From NCBI GenBank assembly GCA_020636405.1, contig JACJXW010000006.1, positions 930,001 through 994,000 on the forward strand: 64,000 bases of DNA. Direction: 5' to 3'. The stretch comes from Lewinellaceae bacterium (GTDB taxonomy: Bacteria; Bacteroidota; Bacteroidia; Chitinophagales; Saprospiraceae). Each line of letters begins with the position of its first letter. Within the stretch, counting starts at the first letter, position 1. The notes under the pieces are model-generated. The model did no database searches, had not been told where the DNA came from, and was given only the letters and a program-made list of their open reading frames with translations. A program made the position numbers and the translations under genes. Positions 9,214 to 17,896 of the stretch are shown here, piece by piece.

Positions 9214-9462
9214 TGTCTAAAAATAGGCCTGTTAACTCTATGATTCAAAATGTTCATGCCAGACATTTTACTTTATATCCTCAATTTCCAGTATCTCCGG
9301 TTTATAAATAACCAGCTTTTCAGAGAAAGCTATCTCCCGGAATCGCTTTAGTCCAATTCACTCATGGCTGTTTTTTTGAAGGGAAATGCTAATTCCCCAT
9401 TCCCCTTTTATGGATTGTAGTGACTATATTTGAACAAATAAATATAGCAAAAAAGAAAATAA

Positions 9463-9945
9463 GTTAACACCTTCCTGCAGCGCTACCGCTGGATGGAGCG
9501 GCAGCCCGAAGAGAAACGCATGCTGGTGATGGAGCCGGGCGAGCCGGAATACCGGGAGGTGCTCTCCCGCGTGCGGGTAGGGCAGGGGACATTCCGCACC
9601 CTCATCACCGATGCCTATCAGCGCCGGTGTGCCATCAGCGGAGAAAAGACGCTGCCGGCATTGGAGGCTGCCCACATCAAGCCCTACGCTGAATCCGGCC
9701 CGCATGCCGTTTCCAACGGCCTGCTGCTGCGCTCCGATCTGCACAAGCTGTTCGACAGCGGATATTTGACCGTCACTTCGCAACACCGAATCGAGGTAAG
9801 CAGCCGGATCAAAGAAGAATTCGAGAACGGGCGGGAATACTACCGGTATCAGGGAAAATCCATGCTCATCCTGCCCGAGGGCATCGACCGGCAGCCCGAC
9901 CTGCGCTATATCCAATGGCACAACGAGCAGGTATATAACGGCTGA
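9463..9945 (+). pseudogene. HNH endonuclease, 5'-truncated remnant
   Basis: The frame is intact from 9463 (after an in-frame TAA at 9460) to the TGA ending at 9945; the first ATG is at 9493, giving 150 codons. The HNH core is clear: RRCAISGE, then LEAAHIKPYAESGPH, then NGLLLRSDLHKLFDSGY, then WHNEQV at the end. Full proteins of this restriction-like HNH family are about 300 aa, so roughly the N-terminal half is missing. Sequence just upstream (9420-9462) is AT-rich and unrelated, which suggests a deletion joint near 9463. A short expressed HNH domain cannot be excluded. Confidence 0.75.
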
Positions 9946-9959
9946 TAAATCCATTTTTC

Positions 9960-10424
9960 ATGACCGACATCGAAGAGATCACCCGGGCCATTCTTGCTTT
10001 CCGCGATGAGCGCGACTGGGCGCAATACCATACCGGCAAGGACATCGCCATGTGCCTGAGCGTCGAGGCGGGCGAATTGTAAGTGCCTCCGGAACTAAAT
10101 ATCTACCACTATACGCTTGTTCTTTTCCACCTGCTCGGCGTTGGAGAACCGGGCTTCGTAGCTCAAGCTACGATCCCGAACCCCCGCCTTGACCAGGCGG
10201 AAAATAACCGCGCCTATAATGGCATTTACTTAATTCCGGAGGCACTGGAGCTTTTCCTCTGGAAGAAAGACGGCAACGAGGTGAATGGGGAAAAGCTCAG
10301 GGCCGAGCTGGCCGACGTGTTCTACTCCGCCTTCCTCCTGGCTGCCCACTACGGGTTGGATGTGAAGGAAATTGTGCTGGAGAAGCTGGAAAGCAACAAG
10401 AAAAAGTATCCGGTAGAGAATTGA
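9960..10424 (+). pseudogene. MazG-like nucleotide pyrophosphohydrolase split by a palindromic insert
   Basis: Codons from ATG 9960 read MTDIEEITRAILAFRDERDW and on to SVEAGEL, the start of a small MazG/RS21-C6-type NTP pyrophosphatase. A TAA follows at 10080. From 10245 the frame resumes as LELFLWKKD...ELADVFYSAFLLAAHYGLD and ends at 10424. Removing 10080-10244 (165 bp, 55 codons) joins GEL to LELFLW in the same frame and restores a protein of about 99 aa with the expected ExxE...ExxD helices. The insert's first codon is the stop, so the gene is interrupted. The gene overlaps no neighbour and follows the HNH remnant by 14 bp. Confidence 0.8.
10080..10244. mobile_element. 165-bp palindromic MITE-like insert
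   Basis: The segment interrupting the MazG-like gene is bounded by a perfect 12-bp inverted repeat: GTGCCTCCGGAA at 10083-10094 and TTCCGGAGGCAC at 10234-10245. Weaker symmetry continues inward (CTAAAT against ATTTAcTTAA). Inside are two further hairpins: CGTAGC-TCAA-GCTACG and CCGCCT-TGACC-AGGCGG. It encodes nothing recognisable. Its length is a multiple of three. No clear target duplication is seen. A non-autonomous transposon or REP-type element is the best reading. Confidence 0.65.
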
Positions 10425-10458
10425 AGTATCGAATTTTTTGATGAGGCGGCCAATCCTT

Positions 10459-11397
10459 CTACCCCAGCCGCCACCTTCTCCGCTCAAAAATATCGAAGAG
10501 TAAGTTGAGGATATCATCAACATTGTTGGCGATCCCGAAGGCATAGGCAGGAGTGCCGAGCTCTGGTTTAAACTGGGTCACAGTAAAGACCAGGGGAGGG
10601 TAGTTGGGGTATTTATGCATTTGGGCGAGGAGTTTTAGCCCCGCTTTTTTGTCCTCACCCCTGATGATATCCGACACCACTGCATCAAAACCTCCTTCCT
10701 GCGAAAGGGCGGTAAGGGCCTCTTCCGTACTTTGAACAAAAGAAATATCCACTTTCAAAAGGAGCAGAAGCGCTTTGAGGCTGGCCCATTTTTGAGGGTT
10801 GTCATTGACGAGTAGCACCCGAGCCCCCCGAATAACCGGCGCCAGCTGTTGTGCACGCCAGGCTACCTGGTTCAGGACTTGGTTTTCAATGCTGGAGTTT
10901 CGCATGGTTGCCTGAGCATGCTGGACTCCCCGTTTCAACAAATACCGGGAAATAGAGGCAGTGACTTTAGAGGCCAGGTTATCCGGGCTGGTAAAAACCT
11001 CGGCCGTCCAGTTTTTTCGGATCCTGTTCTTAAGTTTTTGGAGTTTCTTTCCTCCGGGGCCGCATTCCATGTAGGCAGGGGGCCAAGGATAGGAATCGTC
11101 AATGATAAAGCAGAATATGGCTTTATTTCGCTCCCAGGCGTAATCCAATTCCATTTCGGTGAAAGATTTTTTCCCATCCGGCGGAATAGCACCGTAACGA
11201 TGGGCATAAAGGCCCACAAACAAGTCGCATTCTTCCACCTCCGCCAAGGAAGCTTCCGCCGGGCGGAGGGGTTGCGAGCCAAAGCTTTCCATACGGAGCA
11301 CCACCTGCTGAGTAGTCGGCAGGCTTGCCGCGACACATTTCCGATGCTCGAGAAGGTCTTCGCTGGTGGAGCTTAAAAAGATTTTTAAGTTTTTCAT
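10459..11397 (-). CDS. DUF4062 domain fused to a receiver-like domain
   Basis: From the ATG at 11397 the protein is 312 aa; a GTG at 11445 is possible but MKNLKIFLSSTSEDL is the usual start of DUF4062. Residues 1-160 match DUF4062 (LKIFLSST, CDLFVGLYAHRYG, SFTEMELDYAWERNK), a TIR/SEFIR-like domain found in STAND and defence proteins. Residues about 190-310 resemble a CheY receiver: VLLVNDNPQKWASL, then FDAVVSDIIRGED with the candidate phospho-Asp in VVSD, then PPLVFTVTQ. The expected late lysine is not obvious. The fusion suggests a signalling adaptor that combines nucleotide/TIR-like sensing with phosphotransfer or a pseudo-receiver; this is inference. Confidence 0.75.
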   Translation of the reverse strand: MKNLKIFLSSTSEDLLEHRKCVAASLPTTQQVVLRMESFGSQPLRPAEASLAEVEECDLFVGLYAHRYGAIPPDGKKSFTEMELDYAWERNKAIFCFIIDDSYPWPPAYMECGPGGKKLQKLKNRIRKNWTAEVFTSPDNLASKVTASISRYLLKRGVQHAQATMRNSSIENQVLNQVAWRAQQLAPVIRGARVLLVNDNPQKWASLKALLLLLKVDISFVQSTEEALTALSQEGGFDAVVSDIIRGEDKKAGLKLLAQMHKYPNYPPLVFTVTQFKPELGTPAYAFGIANNVDDILNLLFDIFERRRWRLG

Positions 11398-11519
11398 TTC
11401 GAATTTTTTAGGGTTGGCAGGTTGAGAGCAGAGGGGGTTAGTCACCGAAAATCAGGTAAAAATAAATCTCGGTGAATGCTTTCCAGGTCTATCCAACCCG
11501 GGAATTATCCATTCTAAAA

Positions 11520-11714
11520 GCCTAAGGGGCCGGAGAAAAATAAGTTCCCCGTTTCAGGCCAGAGGTTTTGTCGCTGGACAAGGCGCGAAGAACGCGCATA
11601 GCCCAGCTACGCAAGTGATGAGCAACAGTCTACCCCGCACACGCAGTGTCGGGGCAGTACAGCGGCAAAAGATCGGCATCAAATGGGGAAGTTATTCTTC
11701 GCCGGGCCCTAAGC
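11520..11714. repeat. Imperfect palindromic element A (about 195 bp)
   Basis: The ends are inverted copies of about 30 bp: 11526-11554 (GGGGCCGGAGAAAAATAAGT and on) against the reverse complement of 11681-11709 (GGGCCCGGCGAAGAATAACT and on), with few mismatches. The interior contains CAAGGCGCGAAGAACGCGCA then TAGCCCAGCTACGC. A similar interior, CAAGGCGAAAAGCACAGGCA then TAGCCGCAGCTACGG, occurs in element B at 22903-23065. No coding capacity is seen. It lies between the DUF4062 gene and the gene at 12084. MITE-like or transcribed hairpin repeat. Confidence 0.6.
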
Positions 11715-12083
11715 AAAAAAGCAGGGCAATTGGGGGGCTTGAGCTATAGGAAACATAACGTTTTTAGAAGAAGGCAAACTTTGAGGGCAATGGAAGAAAT
11801 GTTCTAACGATGAAATCCTCTATTTTTTAACGAATGGGTTGAGAATTTTAGTATTGAAGAAATACGAATGATTTCAATATATGTAAGTTGTCAAGCGAAG
11901 GAGCCCACAGCCGGCAAGGAGGCAAACATCACCAGGCGGCAGTTCATGCAACCCATTGGAATTTGTCAATATAGATCCGGCGATGATGTGGTGAGAACAG
12001 ATGGTGTCCGGATGGGCTATGCGGCATCACCAACACGATAAAAACCTGAACACGCTTTCCCAATTATTCCCTATTTTTAATCC
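11715..12083. other. Intergenic stretch with no recognised feature
   Basis: This 369-bp gap before the gene at 12084 holds no frame of interest, RNA gene or strong repeat that I can see. It is AT-richer than the flanking genes and should contain the promoter for the 12084-15055 gene set. Confidence 0.4.
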
Positions 12084-12659
12084 ATGGATACACCCCAAGA
12101 TCACATCCTGGCCTATCTCAAAAGCCAGTCCGTAGCATTGCCGGAGGACGAGCTGCAGGAGGCGCTTCTGGAATCCATCGCCCTGCAGGAATCCATGGAC
12201 TTTTCCGGCCTGGGCTACAAGTGGGTCAACCTACGCCGCAATAAAGACGGAAGCATGGAGGCGTTGAGCCTGAAGCCTTACAACATGCTGCAGGCCGATC
12301 AGCGGGAGCTGCGGCGAAAGCTGCTGTCGCTTGGCGCCCAGGGCGCCCTGCTGTCCACCGTTTCCGGCCCGTTGGCGGTGGTGGCCAGCCTGGTGCTGCT
12401 CCTCCTGGAATTTGAAGATACCATTGCTCTCGAATACTCAGAAGAGCAGGCGAGGGTACTGCTCGCGGTCTATTTTGCCGATGGCCGCCTCACGAAGGAA
12501 AATATCCGGAAGGCTTACCGGGCGCACCATGGAGAAGACATCGCCCCGGAAGCCCTCCTGGAAAACCTGGCCTTCCTGGAGCGCATTCGAACCATCCGGC
12601 GGGGAGGCGACGGCGAGTGGGAATTATTGGAAACCGTAACCTTCCGGCGCGATGGCTGA
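12084..12659 (+). CDS. Unrecognised 191-aa protein with one membrane segment
   Basis: I do not recognise a family. The N-terminus is acidic and helical. Residues about 85-112 contain a hydrophobic stretch, GALLSTVSGPLAVVASLVLL, long enough to cross a membrane. The C-terminal 75 residues look like a compact helical domain (ARVLLAVYFADGRLTKENIR, then AHHGEDIAPEALLENLAFLE). The stop overlaps the start of the next gene by 8 bp, so the two are translationally coupled. A truncated copy of this gene lies at 31155-31503, where the hydrophobic stretch has been removed exactly in frame. Function is unknown. Confidence 0.75.
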   Translation: MDTPQDHILAYLKSQSVALPEDELQEALLESIALQESMDFSGLGYKWVNLRRNKDGSMEALSLKPYNMLQADQRELRRKLLSLGAQGALLSTVSGPLAVVASLVLLLLEFEDTIALEYSEEQARVLLAVYFADGRLTKENIRKAYRAHHGEDIAPEALLENLAFLERIRTIRRGGDGEWELLETVTFRRDG

Positions 12660-14325
12660 GGAATTTCAATTCCCCGATACCTACAAACACTTGCTGGAAG
12701 AAACCCCGCTCGGGCAATTCGACTTCCAGAGCATGCCCGTCATCCACCCCGAAGCCCATCCAGCCTACAGCGATCCTGCTCTGAACCGCCTGCACCTGCT
12801 GGCCACCGCCGAGCACGAGCAGCTCCACGACATGCTCGCCCGGCAGACTACCCATGGTTATATGATCCTGCTCAGTATCCGCTATTTCAAAAAGCTGCCC
12901 GAAGCGGAGAAGGACGCCGTGCTGTACCGGCAGGTCATCCAGCTCCACGAAGAAGGGCGGGCCATGCACGAAGCCTACGCCACCTTCGGCACCCTCTGTG
13001 TCAACCGAGCTTTCCAGCCGCTGCTGGACACCCTGTCGCCGGAATACCAGTCGTACCTGGCCGAAGCCGAGGCCCTGATCCCGGAAACCTTGCGGGCGAA
13101 GCGGATGGGCCGGCTGTTGCTGTACGCCGCCGTGCTGGCAGCCCTTAGCCCTACGCTGCCCACACCACATGGTGGCGACAAAAAGGAGGTATTGCAGGCC
13201 GCCCTTCAGCAAGTATCCGGATGTGAAGGGAGGTGGGCGTCCATCCGGCGCTGGCGGGAAGAAAAGGAGCAAGACATCTTTGTATGGATGGAACAGTCGG
13301 CCCGGGAAATCGGGTACACCGAAAAAGAATTCCATGCCTCCATCTATTTTGAGGACATCAATGCACTCCTGCCCGGCGAGGAAGAATACCTGGCCTTTGA
13401 AGACAAAGAACGGCGGTTCACCGAGCAGCTCGTCCGGTACATCGGGCAGGAAGCCCTGCCTGACGAAGCCCGGCCGGTGGTTGTCTCCGAGCTCCGTCCT
13501 ATCATCCGCGCCTACGGGCAGCTCCTGGCGCCCCAGTACCGGTTGGACCCTCTGCTCGCCGAAACCTTCGGCTGGGACGAGCCCACCTACGGGCTGCTCG
13601 ACCGGCTGTTCCAGGAGAACATCCACTCCGTCTACCTACCCGGGCCGGTAACCACCATCCACCGCCTCGCCACCGATGTGGCTGCGGTCAACCGCATGGC
13701 ACGGCACTGCGCAGCGCAACGATTTCCATTGCAGATCATCGGCTACCTTACCGATCAGCTGGCCGACAGCACCTTTCAGAAATTCCGGCAGCACCTGCCG
13801 CTGGAGAGCCGCCTCCATGTACAGTGGAACTTTATGTACAACGACTTGTCCGCTTACCGGCGGGGAGAAAAGCTGGAGATCCTCTTTTCCTTTGAGCAGG
13901 AAGATTTCAGCCAGCTGGAGCCGGAGGCTGCCGCCCACCTGAGCCTTTTTTCCTCCCCCGCCGATTACTACCACAAACCGGCACTGCGCAGCGTTGCCGA
14001 CACCCTGGTATCGAAAGGCGTTAGGCTCTACCTCATGCAGCCGCTCAACTTCCTCACCTTTCTCGAATGGCGGCAGGAGCGGGAGCTATCGGTGCAGCCC
14101 TTTGTAGTGGAGCTGGTTACCCTGCCCGACAACGGCCTGTACCTGATGAAAGCATGGTTTGAGGAAACGGCCCCTACCTACGTCCGCCTCGTCGCGCAGT
14201 CGACTTTTGCCGGCGTACTGAAGCTGTACAGCCTGGAGCAGCCGCGGTTCAGCCTGAACCTGCGGGAGGAATTGAGCGAGAAGGATCGGGGAATGGTGAA
14301 TTTTTTGAAGGTGTATTGGAAGTGA
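12652..14325 (+). CDS. Unrecognised 557-aa protein with HExxH...E metalloprotease-like pattern
   Basis: No family is recognised with confidence. Residues 55-59 read HEQLH, followed after about 47 residues by a second helix with HEAYATF (E107). This is the layout of gluzincin zinc peptidases: two histidines from HExxH and a downstream glutamate. The T-T-x-G after the first motif and the HEA-YAT in the second recall helical zincins of unknown function. Residues about 220-557 form a second region with no visible motif. No signal peptide is present, so it is probably cytoplasmic, although its coupled partner has a membrane segment. A recent, rearranged copy lies at 31496-32069 and lacks the HEQLH region. 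Zinc binding is inferred. Confidence 0.72.
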   Translation: MAEEFQFPDTYKHLLEETPLGQFDFQSMPVIHPEAHPAYSDPALNRLHLLATAEHEQLHDMLARQTTHGYMILLSIRYFKKLPEAEKDAVLYRQVIQLHEEGRAMHEAYATFGTLCVNRAFQPLLDTLSPEYQSYLAEAEALIPETLRAKRMGRLLLYAAVLAALSPTLPTPHGGDKKEVLQAALQQVSGCEGRWASIRRWREEKEQDIFVWMEQSAREIGYTEKEFHASIYFEDINALLPGEEEYLAFEDKERRFTEQLVRYIGQEALPDEARPVVVSELRPIIRAYGQLLAPQYRLDPLLAETFGWDEPTYGLLDRLFQENIHSVYLPGPVTTIHRLATDVAAVNRMARHCAAQRFPLQIIGYLTDQLADSTFQKFRQHLPLESRLHVQWNFMYNDLSAYRRGEKLEILFSFEQEDFSQLEPEAAAHLSLFSSPADYYHKPALRSVADTLVSKGVRLYLMQPLNFLTFLEWRQERELSVQPFVVELVTLPDNGLYLMKAWFEETAPTYVRLVAQSTFAGVLKLYSLEQPRFSLNLREELSEKDRGMVNFLKVYWK

Positions 14326-14407
14326 GGCCATTTTGGGCCTGTAACTTGACCCTTATAAACACCAAACCCTTGTCCAGCACATCACAACACCCTAACTTAT
14401 TGCAGTC

Positions 14408-15055
14408 ATGACAACCATACTAAAGATACCACTCAAGTCTGCCGATGAAGGCCTCATTCGGGAATTGCAGGAAAAGTATCCGGATGCGGTCCTGCATATC
14501 GAGGCAGAGGTGCGCCCTGGCGAGCGGCCCATGGATGAAGATCAGTTTTGGGCTATTATTGATCTGTTGGACTGGGACAAGGAAAAAAGGGAAGACATTC
14601 TTCGTCCCGCCGTTCAGGCGCTCAGCCAATTTCCCGAAAGCGACATTGCCGCCTTTGACGATATCCTTGCTGCCAAGCGCTATGCGTTGGACGGGCAGCG
14701 TTTTGCCGAGCAGTTAGGTTCCAACCGCTACTCCGAAGAAGAAGGGCGGCATTTTTCCGTAGACAGTTTCCTCTGCTCCCGCTGCTGCGTTGTTGCCAAT
14801 GGGCGGGAATTCTATGAAAAAGTATTGCAGGACCCCAGCGAAATGCCCAAAGAATACACCTTTGAACCCCTTCTCAACCTTGCCGGCAAAGCCCATCGGC
14901 TCAAGACCGGAAAAGACGATTACGATCACCTGCCGGAAGTGTGGTACGAGACCTTTTCCAACCCGGAAGGCTGGCCGGGGGTCACCCCACTGAAAGAAAG
15001 GATCCGGACCCGCCTTCACCCTAGTTCAGCGCTGCGGCGGGCGGAGTCAGAATAA
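14408..15055 (+). CDS. DUF4240 domain protein
   Basis: A 215-aa protein whose residues about 38-180 fit DUF4240: MDEDQFWAIIDLLDWD, then a helical region with AVQALSQFPESDIAAFDDIL and LYALD-like AKRYALDG, then SVDSFLCSRCCVVANG. DUF4240 is of unknown function and common in immunity and toxin neighbourhoods. It follows the 12652 gene by 82 bp on the same strand, so co-transcription is plausible. Possible interpretation is an immunity-type protein, but nothing in the sequence shows a partner toxin. Confidence 0.78.
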   Translation: MTTILKIPLKSADEGLIRELQEKYPDAVLHIEAEVRPGERPMDEDQFWAIIDLLDWDKEKREDILRPAVQALSQFPESDIAAFDDILAAKRYALDGQRFAEQLGSNRYSEEEGRHFSVDSFLCSRCCVVANGREFYEKVLQDPSEMPKEYTFEPLLNLAGKAHRLKTGKDDYDHLPEVWYETFSNPEGWPGVTPLKERIRTRLHPSSALRRAESE

Positions 15056-15206
15056 AAAGAAACCTCATGGTAATTCCCACCAGGATAAAGCAGAGGATAA
15101 GGAAAAAGAGTCCATTGAAAAGTATGAGAAGAAATATGGGCGGAAGCCTCCGGGCAATGAGTAAGTTTTGTCCACCTGAAGTTTTCTTCGAGCTTTCCAC
15201 GTTCAG

Positions 15207-17720
15207 CTATTGTGCCTTCACCGCCTGGCCACAATCCTTTTTCAAACTTTGGTAAGCATGGTTCCTCGCCAGTTCGCCATAACGTTTACAGCCCTCCACC
15301 TCCTTTTCAAATTGAGCGAGGCCGACGGCGTGTGGCGCCAGGCGCACGGCTCGTTTCAGGTGATGAATGCATTGCACGAGGTCCTCTTTAACCACCAGGT
15401 GGTAGGCGGCGCGTTCCAGGCTTATTTTTACTTGTTCTTCCTTCAGCTGCCGGCAGGCGGCTTCAGCATCCAGCCTGCCCAATTTCTTTGCTTTTTCGAT
15501 CAAACGGGATGAGGCGTCCGCCTCCTCAAAGGCAGCCGAATAAGCGGCGGCTTTAATAAAGACTTCCCCATTATCGAAAGATTTGGAGTTGAATTTTTCC
15601 AGTCCCCCTATGCTATAGATAGCGGCTTTATCTTTAAAAAAACCGATCATAGCTTCTGCGCTGCCCATCAGGGCCTCGCGGAAGGGGGAGTCGATCGCCT
15701 GATATTCCGGTTCGCCATATTTTATCCATTTAGGGTCAAGGCTATCGGCTTTGCCATCCTTGGAAATGAACTCCAGTATCAGTTTCGAAGCCAGGGGAAA
15801 TTCACCATTGCGGCGGGTAACTCCGCAGAAGGTGCCTATGTAGATGGTTTCACCTTCAACCGGAGGGACGTCGTTTTCCGTTTTGAACACACAAAAGCCG
15901 GTGCGATAATTGTCTTTATTTTTAAGGGTGATGGAGAGGATCTGCCGCAGCAGGTCTGCCCTGCCATAGGCATAAACCCTTTCTTCTTTGGTGCCGCCGA
16001 CACTAACATGTTCCGCAAAACCGGATTTATGTATCCTCAATATGCCGATACGGATCCCTCCTTTGCCGTAGGAGTACATTTTGTACAAGCCCTCGTGGGG
16101 CAGGTTTTGATATTCCCGCAGCTTTTCGAATTCGGTAACAGGGCTCACCAATGCCCTTTGCCTGTCCGCCAGGTAATTCACTATCCAATCCTCCCGGGTA
16201 TTGAGCTTGGGGCATGGATAAATAGCCTTCGGCTGAACGGCATCATAGTCTTCTTCAGCAGGCTTCTGGATAGTTCTGCCGTCAACCTCTTCGATCCGTT
16301 CCATGACGATGGCGCCGGCACCCAACTTGCCAGGAGGAGAATACATGATATTATGCGACCCCAAAAGGAGGTCTTCCCCTAATTTGAACAGGATGAGGTT
16401 GATGTATTTGTCATTATCCGGCTCCAGGAACAAGGAAATAATAAAGTAGGAACTATTGTTCAGGGTATGGTTCATGACCAGTCCCCAGTGTTCCAATATC
16501 CGGCCTTTCGTATTGCGGCGGGTTTTCATCCTGCAGGAAAGCACTCCATTTTCGTCTTCATAGATCCACAGTACCCCTTTTCCTACGGTGGAGAAGAAAT
16601 CATTTCGGATGTATTCAGGCAGAGATGGATACCGCTCATTAAAATAAATATGGAACAGGCCCGTAAAGGCTTTCGACTGGCCGTAGAATTTTGCATCCTC
16701 CTTAAAAGGCCCGGGAGTGACCTCCAGGTCTTCAATTTTAAACCTCATGTCATTGCCAAAAGGAGAATAGGCCGTCAGCATGCTGGCCTTGTGTTTGAGA
16801 AAGCGGGCTATTTTTTGGTTGGGAATGGCGTCCAGTTCCCTGGCAGGTGTGAGCAGTTCACTTTCCGGGACTTTTTCCAGGACCGCAAGGCTGGCTATGG
16901 TATAACCTTTCCCATTATTGTAGAAGAATACCGGTTGCAGCAATTCCGGGTTATTGCCCGCCCCGATATAGGCATAAAACATCAGGACGCAATTATCCCG
17001 CCGAAAAGAAATGATCAGCTTATCACTGCCAATAACCTCGAGGATCACTCTGTTTTCGTCCGGTTCATTTCTCCGGGAGAAATAGGACAACCTGCTCTCC
17101 CCATAAGGATCGAGGATCAGGTTGGAAACCTGGAATTTACCTTTAACGGTATGGTGGAGGTTAAAGAGGTTATAGGCGCCGGCTACCCGTTTCAGGTGGA
17201 TCTTATCTTCTTCCTCTATCCTGACGACTTTAACGAAAGCCTCAAGCACCTTAATTACCGGATCCGAAGCCTCTCCTGAGCGCAGGCTGGCCCTCAGGGT
17301 TTTCGCGCTGACCAATTCGACGGGTTTATTACGGTTCGCATATTCCTGCAGGCTTAATATCCGGTTGTCCTGCCCTTTCGCCTTGGCTTGGATCAGGCTG
17401 AAAATACTTTCATCCTGCTTCCTTTTGATAAACTGGAAGACCATATCGCTGATCTCGTCCACCATTTCCTGGAACTCGCTTTCCTTGGACAACTTCCTGT
17501 AGTTGTCCAAGGGATTTCCATTATTTCGGAAGATCCTGAACCTGTATTTTTCAATGCTTTTCAGTATATCAGGCGAGATGGGGTTTTTTTCGTACGGCAG
17601 TCCCGCTGGAAACAGGCCCTGTCGGATTCGATAAGCCATATCAGGAACCGCCTGCGAGATCAACATAGCACCCAACCGAGGAACTCCCAAGCAGAACCGG
17701 TTCCCGAAGGAGGCGGCCAT
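15207..17720 (-). CDS. Unrecognised 837-aa protein with apparent internal beta-domain repeats
   Basis: I do not recognise this protein. After a helical N-terminus (1-190) there seem to be three related beta-rich units at about 195-310, 370-490 and 555-680. Each runs through a stretch with alternating hydrophobic residues and ends in a similar closing strand (IASLAVLEKV, GAGAIVMERI, LASKLILEFI). The last 150 residues are helical and charged. There is no signal peptide or membrane segment. The start is uncertain: ATG 17720 is the longest, and ATG 17639 (MAYRIRQGLF) is equally plausible. It ends 151 bp from the DUF4240 gene, convergently. A ligand-sensing or scaffold role is a guess. Confidence 0.7.
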   Translation of the reverse strand: MAASFGNRFCLGVPRLGAMLISQAVPDMAYRIRQGLFPAGLPYEKNPISPDILKSIEKYRFRIFRNNGNPLDNYRKLSKESEFQEMVDEISDMVFQFIKRKQDESIFSLIQAKAKGQDNRILSLQEYANRNKPVELVSAKTLRASLRSGEASDPVIKVLEAFVKVVRIEEEDKIHLKRVAGAYNLFNLHHTVKGKFQVSNLILDPYGESRLSYFSRRNEPDENRVILEVIGSDKLIISFRRDNCVLMFYAYIGAGNNPELLQPVFFYNNGKGYTIASLAVLEKVPESELLTPARELDAIPNQKIARFLKHKASMLTAYSPFGNDMRFKIEDLEVTPGPFKEDAKFYGQSKAFTGLFHIYFNERYPSLPEYIRNDFFSTVGKGVLWIYEDENGVLSCRMKTRRNTKGRILEHWGLVMNHTLNNSSYFIISLFLEPDNDKYINLILFKLGEDLLLGSHNIMYSPPGKLGAGAIVMERIEEVDGRTIQKPAEEDYDAVQPKAIYPCPKLNTREDWIVNYLADRQRALVSPVTEFEKLREYQNLPHEGLYKMYSYGKGGIRIGILRIHKSGFAEHVSVGGTKEERVYAYGRADLLRQILSITLKNKDNYRTGFCVFKTENDVPPVEGETIYIGTFCGVTRRNGEFPLASKLILEFISKDGKADSLDPKWIKYGEPEYQAIDSPFREALMGSAEAMIGFFKDKAAIYSIGGLEKFNSKSFDNGEVFIKAAAYSAAFEEADASSRLIEKAKKLGRLDAEAACRQLKEEQVKISLERAAYHLVVKEDLVQCIHHLKRAVRLAPHAVGLAQFEKEVEGCKRYGELARNHAYQSLKKDCGQAVKAQ

Positions 17721-17896
17721 TCAGGATCGGCAGCGCTATCAGTTTTTTCCCGGTGGCCGGTTTTGGGGATATTGAAGCAGGTAATTCTTGTGATATTCAT
17801 TGCATTTATGGCGTCGGGCCTTGGCGCTTTTCTTATGGGCATGGTCAGAGGGGGCCCTTGAAGTAGGCAAGTCAACAATGGTAACCGAATGGTGTT

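Noticed and set aside
9075..9266. 63-codon minus frame upstream of the GIY-YIG gene
   Set aside because: It covers the duplicated control region and has no protein-like features.
12490..13626. 378-codon minus frame opposite the HExxH gene
   Set aside because: Low-complexity Gly/Arg/Pro-rich translation typical of a shadow; the + frame is coupled to its neighbour and present in a duplicate.
15067..15255. 62-codon + strand frame after the DUF4240 gene
   Set aside because: Basic, low-complexity translation that overlaps the end of the 837-aa gene; no start context or family.
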